Positions 57,612-64,000 of a stretch of 64,000 nt of DNA are shown here, piece after piece. Numbering within the stretch: the first letter of the stretch is position 1; each line of letters starts with the position of its first letter. The notes beneath the pieces were generated by a model that ran no database searches, was not told the origin of the DNA, and saw only the letters and a program-made list of their open reading frames with translations. The position numbers were made by a program, and so were the translations under genes. This stretch comes from Camillea tinctor (Eukaryota > Ascomycota > Sordariomycetes > Xylariales > Xylariaceae), in contig MU394068.1 in assembly GCA_022578605.1 (NCBI GenBank), positions 310,001-374,000 of the forward strand. The letters are read 5' to 3'.

Positions 57612-60600
57612 TCAAGCCTTACCACTTGCAATGGCATCGATCTGCCATTCGAAGCTTCTAAACTGGGTTGGACCGAAGCTGTGTGGATCTTTCTTATATC
57701 GGAAGATCTTGTTGCGGCGTGTGTAATCAATTCGACACTGGTCGTCTCGGCTGTCCTCCTCGTCGACGATATCTAGCCTGACCCCGAGAGACTTGATTGA
57801 GCTAATTTCCTTCTGCGACAATCTTGACTCTCTTGACTCTCTATCGACCTTGTCCATTTTAGCTTCCCAAGGCCCCCGTATGAATGACTCTAAGCTCCCC
57901 CCATATTGTGTAAACTCATCCATTGACTCAGCAACAAGCTCCTCTAGCTGGACGAGATGATCATGGTCCTCGTCTCGCAACTCAGCAAAGTCGTCACCGT
58001 ATTCATCGTCAAGAATGAATGACTTCCAATAGACCGTACTGCAACATGTATGCCGAATCCTAAGACGGTGAAACGTCAATGCTCGAATTACGTCTTCCAC
58101 GAGAGCCGGTGAGCCGCTGTCGTCCGCTATGCTAGTAACGAATGACAGGCAGTTCTGTATATATTCTAGGGTGTGGTATCTTATAAAACCCACGTCATGA
58201 AATTCATTGAGATACATTGTTAGCATAGAACACCCACGAGACGACGATGAACAACCACAATTGCACCCATCCCCTGATTCTAGGCTCAGGAGCGAGACCT
58301 GGAGAAGCCGGAAAGAATTTTCCTCGCCCTTCACGCGAAGATTTCTATTTGGTCTTGACAGTTGGTGTGCCATAGTGCGCTTTGGTATGGGCTCGAGACT
58401 CCGTGGAGGACAGTCCTTTCCATAACGAGGAGAGGTTTTTCTGTAGTAAAAGTCTAGTGGGAAAGGGCGAGTACAATCCGCACCGCGATCGATCAGCCAT
58501 AAACAGAAGTCCCATGCAGGCCCTACTATAAAGTTAGTAAATAGTATGCTAAGTTTTCCCCACCTCCCCTAATACTAAATGGAGAAACCTGTCCGAGGAG
58601 GGAAGTTTCCTGGTGCTAGCCAGTATAGGCAAGATCTATTTCCAACAAGGCTTTTGAAGAGACAGTGAGGTTACTTACTAGATCCGCTCCCTTTTATCAT
58701 CAAGGGTGTAAGTCCATGGAAGGGCACATCGACATCTTGGAATCCCATTTCAAAGGCAAGTTGGGCTGCATGTTTAGAGTTGAGATCATGGTAGATGGCA
58801 ACAGATTCAGTCCTAGCGTGCCGGCTACTCAGCCGATAGTCTCCTGGTCGAATCCCAAATAGACTATAAGGGGATATTCCTTTATCTTCGAGAATAGCGA
58901 CTATTTTGGATGCTTTCGCGTCAAGAATCTTTGTATCCCAAATTCCATTTCGATGTTGATCTTCCTCGCGCAAATGAGTTTGGGCCAGAGAGCGTAACTT
59001 TTGACGCCATTCCCGGATGTGTCGCAATAGCACGATATAGCAACATTGGCAGGGCCGAAGATTTTCAAACCCCCCCACGAAATGAATATTGAGCTCGCAT
59101 CCATGGTTTAATAGAACGACAAAGGCATCGGCATAATCACAAAAGCTAGACTGGGGGACGCCAGGACACTTGGAGCATTGTGGTTTGGAATGACCCACGA
59201 CATCACTTAATGCCTTCCCACTCGCTCCTTTGATATACTCTGAGAAATACAGGTTCATGCTCATAAGGATGTTGAGGCCAACAGCCCAGTTCAGCGCAAC
59301 TAGGAAGACTGACCACTGGTAATAGTCTATCAGATGTTGTACGAATATGGTTGGGTGCTCCTGAAGTAGCCTGCGGAGCTTGGGCTCGTCTTTTTGTATA
59401 AGAGCAAATAATATAGGATGGTCAAGGCCAAATACTAAGACCAGGGTTAGCGCATGATTTTGGATGAGAAGAAAAAGAGGAAAACTGGACAACCTATGGG
59501 TAGAAGTCTAGAACTCCTGATACAATCCTCATAACGTATATAGATGAGCGGATTGCTTATCTCCCATTGAACGTTCGCAGCAAAATGTACTCTCGATACC
59601 AAATCTACTTCTACATTCGTTATTGGATTCCGGGGAAGAAATGTATCATAGCTAGGTTATACATGTCATTAGATACCTAATCGCTACAAAACTATGCACT
59701 AGGAAAGGTCTGTAGGTACTTACCTCTTGGTTATCGCTGACCTTGAGGGTATACCCAAGTCTGAAAGCTCTAGCACCAACGTATAGAAAACGTCTCGAGA
59801 AAGCTAAAGAGATTATTGTTGAAACTTATTAGGTGTGCTTTCCTATGCAAAAATTTGTTCAAGGCTGAATTATGCTCACTCTAGCCATGCAAGCTTCCTC
59901 CAATAAAGTGTTTCCATCCTGCGTGACATCTGTTGGCATAGCAGCGTGATTTTGGTAAACTCGTCGTATTGCCGTCGTTGCATGCATAATTAATCTTCTC
60001 ATAGATTCTGCGTGTGCAAATGATTTATTACTAGTACGTACATCAGCCCCCTCTACTAATCTAAAAATTCGAAAAGCTGGCGATCTGTATCGATCTATCG
60101 TCGCAAAGTACCGCAGCACCGGACTAATACTATATCCACCTGCACCATAGCTTAACTTGAGGCTTGCTGATACTGCCATAGATGTAAGCCAACGGAGGCA
60201 GTAATAGTTAATGCCGATGGTCCGCTGTTGCTCGTCTATGTGGCCTTTGGCTCGAGGACACCATGGTCTATGTCTGGCGCCGCTGATGGTCTCGGCGAAA
60301 AATACTACTGACCCCCAACGAGCCGAGCTGCGGGTGGTGCGACGATGGCGATGACAACCGCACATCATTAACGGTTCTAATGATTCAAGAAGTTGGTCTG
60401 TCGCATAGTGCTCCTTGCGGACCGCTTGAGGCCCTATAGGACTATTCAATTGCGGCGATACCTCGAGAGAACCAGCCGTCTCTCGAACGTCCTTGAGTAA
60501 GCTAGGCTTAGATGTCACCATTACTGCAAGTCGTCTCCGGAGTAAGTCGCCATCAGATAATGGGGTTGTAGATGTCAAAACTTGAAGCATATTATGTATT

Positions 60601-61428
60601 TCAGTCAAGACTTCGGTCTGCTTCTCATTCGATGACTGCGTATACGCATGCAGGGAGTCTATGCGGCTCGTCGTGTCGGTTACCGCATGTTGAATCCTGT
60701 CATTCGTGTCAAAGAAGCTGGTTGACATCTGTGAGTTGATATTCATAATGCCATCAGACATAGAATACAGTGTTGACTGATTGAGGGTCAGCCGAGCGTT
60801 GGTTGCTGCCTGTTCCAACCCGAGTGTATTTGAACTGGCTGAAAGAGAGGCGAGCGTAGCTGCATTTGTCTGTGTCATATGTTGGAGGCTGGCAGTTTTA
60901 TCATGGAGTGCGGATAGAGCGTTTCTAGGTGACATGTTAGCATCGAATAACACTGTCCGAGAGGGTCGACAATGGCTTTTGAAGGTATTACAATTCAAGT
61001 GCCTCGACAGCCAACGAGAGTGTTTGGCTTATCTGATGGATCCGATCCTCCAGTTCGACCAACTGTTTTCGGTGGAATGGGTATCCGAACTTCTTCTTGA
61101 TTTCTTTCATCTTGCCTTTAGCATCTTTCTGAGTAGTGGTTTCGTGGCGCTGAAGCTCCGATTTGAAAGCCATGAGCTCCGTTCTGCAAATCTGGAGACA
61201 GGATATTGCCCTGGCGCTCGGGATCCGGTGCTCATTTTCAAATGCTGTAATGGCGGTATTGATCACGCCAAGTGCTTCTTCGAATACTTTCACGCGAGCC
61301 AGAGCCCCGTCAACATGCTCTCCGCGACTCCGGAAGTCTCCAATGTATTCTTTCAAGGCCCCGCCGACCTGGATACCCAACGAAACCACGCCGACAGCTG
61401 TTCCAAGGACACCAATTGGATCGGCCAT
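57612..61428 (-). CDS. PigL_N (STAND-type N-terminal) domain protein with ankyrin-like C-terminal repeats
   Basis: Six exons on the minus strand: 60992-61428, 59880-60924, 59724-59803, 59494-59651, 58679-59434, 57612-58525, giving 1129 residues. Every junction keeps frame and uses GT-AG with CTAAC-type branch points. The N-terminus MADPIGVLGTAVGVVSLGIQ is the hallmark of PF17111, also found at the head of fungal STAND/NLR proteins. Residues 150-300 are Ser/Thr/Gln-rich and helical. Then come a basic CGCHRHRRTTRSSARWG segment and ankyrin-like pieces: DVTQDGNTLLEEACMAR (about 480-495), HPILFALIQKDEPKLRRLLQ (about 579-598) and PAWDFCLWLIDRGADCTRPF (about 827-846). A membrane-like stretch is absent. 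No NACHT or NB-ARC P-loop is visible. Such proteins are abundant and variable in fungi, and some relatives act in self/non-self recognition; the role here is unknown. The last exon encodes acidic and Cys-containing sequence (GCNCGCSSSSRGC). Confidence 0.75.
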
Positions 61429-61891
61429 GGCCGTGAACGGAAATCATCAAGAGAAAGAAAGATCTTCTGTATATTTGTGTAAATAGCTCTATATAAATTG
61501 ATGCTTAGACAAAAAGATGTATGATGGTTATGAAAAGGAGAAGGATGATTCCCAAGCAGGCTGGTAGGAAGAGCCTTATGGCCGAAGCACTTCTCCTCAC
61601 TACCTCACATGGTCGCTAACCGCCCAATACCTTGCAAGACCTGCACAATGTTATAACCTACATAAACGCAGGACTATCAACCTATAGAGTGCTACACTAA
61701 GACCTGCATGAAACGTGCACATTTTAGACCAGTCACAGTTCACAGGAGAGTGGTGCCAGCAACTTGAGGCGAGAGAGTTTTTTTACTCATTGATTCTCAG
61801 GGTGTTATTCTGACTTCAATGCGGAAAGTAACTAGTTATACTGTCTTTCCTGGTCATATTGATCCTAGGGGAGGGGGGGTATCTACACTAA
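61429..61891. other. intergenic region between two minus-strand genes
   Basis: Upstream side of the PigL_N-ankyrin gene and 3' side of the next gene. A G8 run is near 61870. No gene is visible. Confidence 0.5.
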
Positions 61892-63566
61892 CTAACGCCT
61901 CGTTGGGGGCCCGGGAAAAATCATATTAATCTGCTTCGACTCTACTGGGCTCCCAGTACGACCACTCATGCGGCCACCCTTCCCTTCAGCTGTGCCTGCA
62001 ACAACACTTGCAGCCCTCTCTAGCGCACCGCTAGGCTTCGGCACCGACCGGCTCGACCTCCGCGGCGGCAAATCCCATGTTGGCGCTGCCGCCGGCGTCT
62101 TCGACTGTTGCTGCTGATTCTGTTCCCACGCCCGACTCAATAATGGACTAGCTGTTGAGCCGGAGATGGGACTCGTGTAAGCAGAGTAGCCGCCACCGCC
62201 ACTACTACCGTCAGCGTGAACCGACGTCGTGAACCCGTACTCGGCGGGGTTGTAGGACCTCAGGGGTAGGAGCTGCGCAGTGCTCTTGGTGCTCGTCGTG
62301 CTGATGGGCGTGTGGTCTTCTACATCAATGGGCGAGAACCGCGCAGCCTTGGGAGAGGTGGAGTAGTGGACGGAGCCCGGCATAGATGGGATTGCCGTCG
62401 TACTGATGGAGTGCAGGGGCAGGGGGCTTCCGTCTCCGTGGCTTGAGTAGGACCGGAAGCCTTGCTTTCCCTGTGCGCTGATGGTGGTTTGGAAACCCCA
62501 TGCCGGAGAAGAGGCCGCTTTCTCTTCTTCAATCGCTGAGTCGGAAGAGTTATGGAAGAAAGCCGGAGACCTCGGCGATAGGTGGGTCTGGCAGCGGAAG
62601 GATAGTGGAGAGGCCGGCCGGCGACGACCGGTCTTCCCCGGCAGGTTTCCGCCGAGTCGGAGGCGACGGTTGCGTCGCTTCCGGTAGCACACGAACCAGA
62701 AACCTCCTGCAGCTAGCGCGACAACTACAGCCCCGACGGCTATGCCTACGATCTGTGGTATAGACATGGAGGATTGATTATTATGAGCTGAGGCCTCGGC
62801 GCTTGGGTCTACAGCGCCAATTGTGGTCTGTGAGAAGACCGTATCGTTTAACCCTACTACCGTGCCAGTAGGTGGCTGTTGTTGACAGCCAGCTTCTAAA
62901 GCAATGAGGTCTTTGTCATACTGTTAGATTTTTGCAATATTGTATAAGCCTAGTAGGGTAGTTATGCTTACAGTTAGCTAAGAAGCTCTGGTCGTCGGAA
63001 GCGTGGACACAGGAGAGACACTTGGGAATCAAGTCGCTTGTCATAGCTCCTCCATCTACCCCACAATAAGAATAATCAAGATTAATAGGGTCTAATATCC
63101 CGTCTGTCAAGGCAGACTCTAGTTGACCACAAGCTGTTGAGGTCGAACATGGTGTAGATGCAATATCTGTAGCATTGGGAAAGCCGAAGATGCAGTAGTC
63201 AAATGAATATCTGAGATTATCTAGTGAAACATTAGACTCTTAATAGCACAAGAAGGCTTAGAAGGTAAGGGTAAGAGCAAGCATACATAAAAACCATAGC
63301 TGGTCGTTTTCACTACCCTGAGAAAAGGTACTGTCCTGGAGACAACTGATGCACCTTTGGAACTTCTGGCCAGCCGATGTACTTGAGTAGTCCGAGTCGT
63401 AACACGTTATATCGTCACTTCCCGTGGTAGATGAATTAGGGTCGGAAAAGTCGAGGTCATTAGAATCAACGCAGAATGAGGCGCAAGGGGAGTTAGGAGT
63501 GACCTGCAAGGCCATTGCATAGGAAACGAGTAAAGCGAAAGCCGGTAGGGATGTAACGAAACCCAT
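61892..63566 (-). CDS. cysteine-rich single-pass membrane protein (fungal LPXTG-like/receptor-type)
   Basis: Three exons on the minus strand: 63287-63566, 62972-63220, 61892-62910, giving 515 residues. The start MGFVTSLPAFALLVSYAMAL at 63566 is a clean signal peptide; an upstream in-frame ATG at 63593 would add 9 residues. The ectodomain has spaced cysteines (SPCASFC, RCISCLQ, FDYCIFG, PKCLSCV, GCQQQPPTGT) suggesting disulfides. One membrane helix (IVGIAVGAVVVALAAGGFWF) is followed by a basic stop-transfer (CYRKRRNRR). The cytosolic tail is Ser/Pro-rich and disordered. I know the overall plan from fungal proteins often labelled LPXTG-domain or hypothetical, with no assigned function. The third intron acceptor is chosen because frame demands AAAG|AC at 62911; the nearer CTAACAG sits only 3 nt from the branch point. 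Placed next to the PigL_N gene on the same strand. Confidence 0.7.
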
Positions 63567-63593
63567 GTTGTTGAGTGAAATAGTTAAGCTCAT

Positions 63594-64000
63594 AAATTTA
63601 AGAGAATGGAGTGGTCGTAGTGGATAGGTCGAGGGCCGGAATGAATAGTATTACAATTCGTATCGCAAAGATATTAAAAAAAGATAGTCGGAAACACTGT
63701 CAACTAGCCAGCTAGATGAACAGTATACTATACAGTCGAAATAGAATCAAAGAGTGAACGAATGTATTACCTGGAACGTAAAAGATCAAATGTGCCAACA
63801 CTCGAATGTGAGAGAAGGCACAGACATCGGGAACGCCCAAGTCATATAGTAAGTGAAAACGACGATGGGCTAGACCATATCTCTAGTTGGTCAATAGTCG
63901 CAGTGCCCAATGTTGGTGCGATCATGCAGAACTATCCACCTTACACCATGCCGCCCACGATCACGGTAGTATCGCAGATGTGAACAGCATCGTGCCGCCC
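63594..64000. other. right edge, no supportable gene
   Basis: An ATG frame at 63762-63983 (73 codons) contains a GTAAGT donor-like word but no recognisable domain. It could be part of a neighbouring gene beyond the edge. Confidence 0.4.

Noticed and set aside
63762..63983. 73-codon ATG frame at the right edge
   Set aside because: No domain, contains a splice-donor-like GTAAGT, and the neighbouring sequence is cut off, so it cannot be judged.
1..64000. CRISPR arrays, insertion sequences, operons and Shine-Dalgarno sites
   Set aside because: Spliceosomal introns and fungal gene families show this is eukaryotic nuclear DNA, and no regularly spaced repeats or transposase-like peptides were seen.

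Overview
The window is nuclear DNA of a filamentous ascomycete (Pezizomycotina, probably a Sordariomycete; the order cannot be fixed from sequence alone). Short introns (about 50-110 nt) with GTRNGT donors and CTAAC/CTGAC branch points, large AT-leaning intergenic spaces and the gene set all agree: CENP-I/Mis6, CAF16, YJU2, a GCP5-like protein, a KRE2/MNT1 mannosyltransferase, WDR83/MORG1, PET127, glucosidase II, and fungal PigL_N/ankyrin and fucose-lectin-like proteins. I found no rRNA, tRNA, CRISPR array or intact transposon.

Layout. 1-414: the 5' part or an internal exon of a minus-strand gene that runs off the left edge (possibly a GH3 C-terminal domain). 0.4-5.1 kb: gene-poor, with microsatellites. 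5.1-9.0 kb: CENP-I (8 exons), then GC-rich CAF16. 9.0-26.1 kb: gene-poor, with three short proteins of unknown function (10.05, 14.2 and 22.98 kb) and a GC-rich possible relic at 11.6-12.1 kb. 26.1-43.9 kb: a dense housekeeping block: YJU2(-), GCP5-like(-), MNT1(+), WDR83(-), PET127(+), glucosidase II(+). 44.4-50.6 kb: a metabolic trio: a TauD-type 2-oxoglutarate dioxygenase(-), a divergent DAL5/SEO1-type permease(+) and a flavin monooxygenase(+). 52.5-63.6 kb: an accessory-looking block: a membrane-anchored lectin-like propeller(+), an SRPK-like kinase(+), a 1129-residue PigL_N-ankyrin protein(-) and a cysteine-rich single-pass membrane protein(-).

How the genes relate. MNT1 and glucosidase II both act on glycoproteins in the secretory pathway. 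YJU2 and WDR83 have spliceosome links, and CENP-I and the GCP5-like protein serve chromosome segregation and microtubule nucleation. These are probably chance neighbours. The TauD-permease-FMO trio is the best candidate for a functional cluster, perhaps scavenging sulfur or nitrogen from organic compounds; the shared 1-kb promoter holds six WGATAR sites. The 52-63.6 kb block combines surface-receptor-like proteins, a kinase and a STAND-type N-terminal domain, a mixture often seen in fungal self/non-self recognition repertoires. That reading is inference from domain content only.

Multi-exon models were assembled by hand from splice signals and frame continuity. Exon boundaries are given in each entry.
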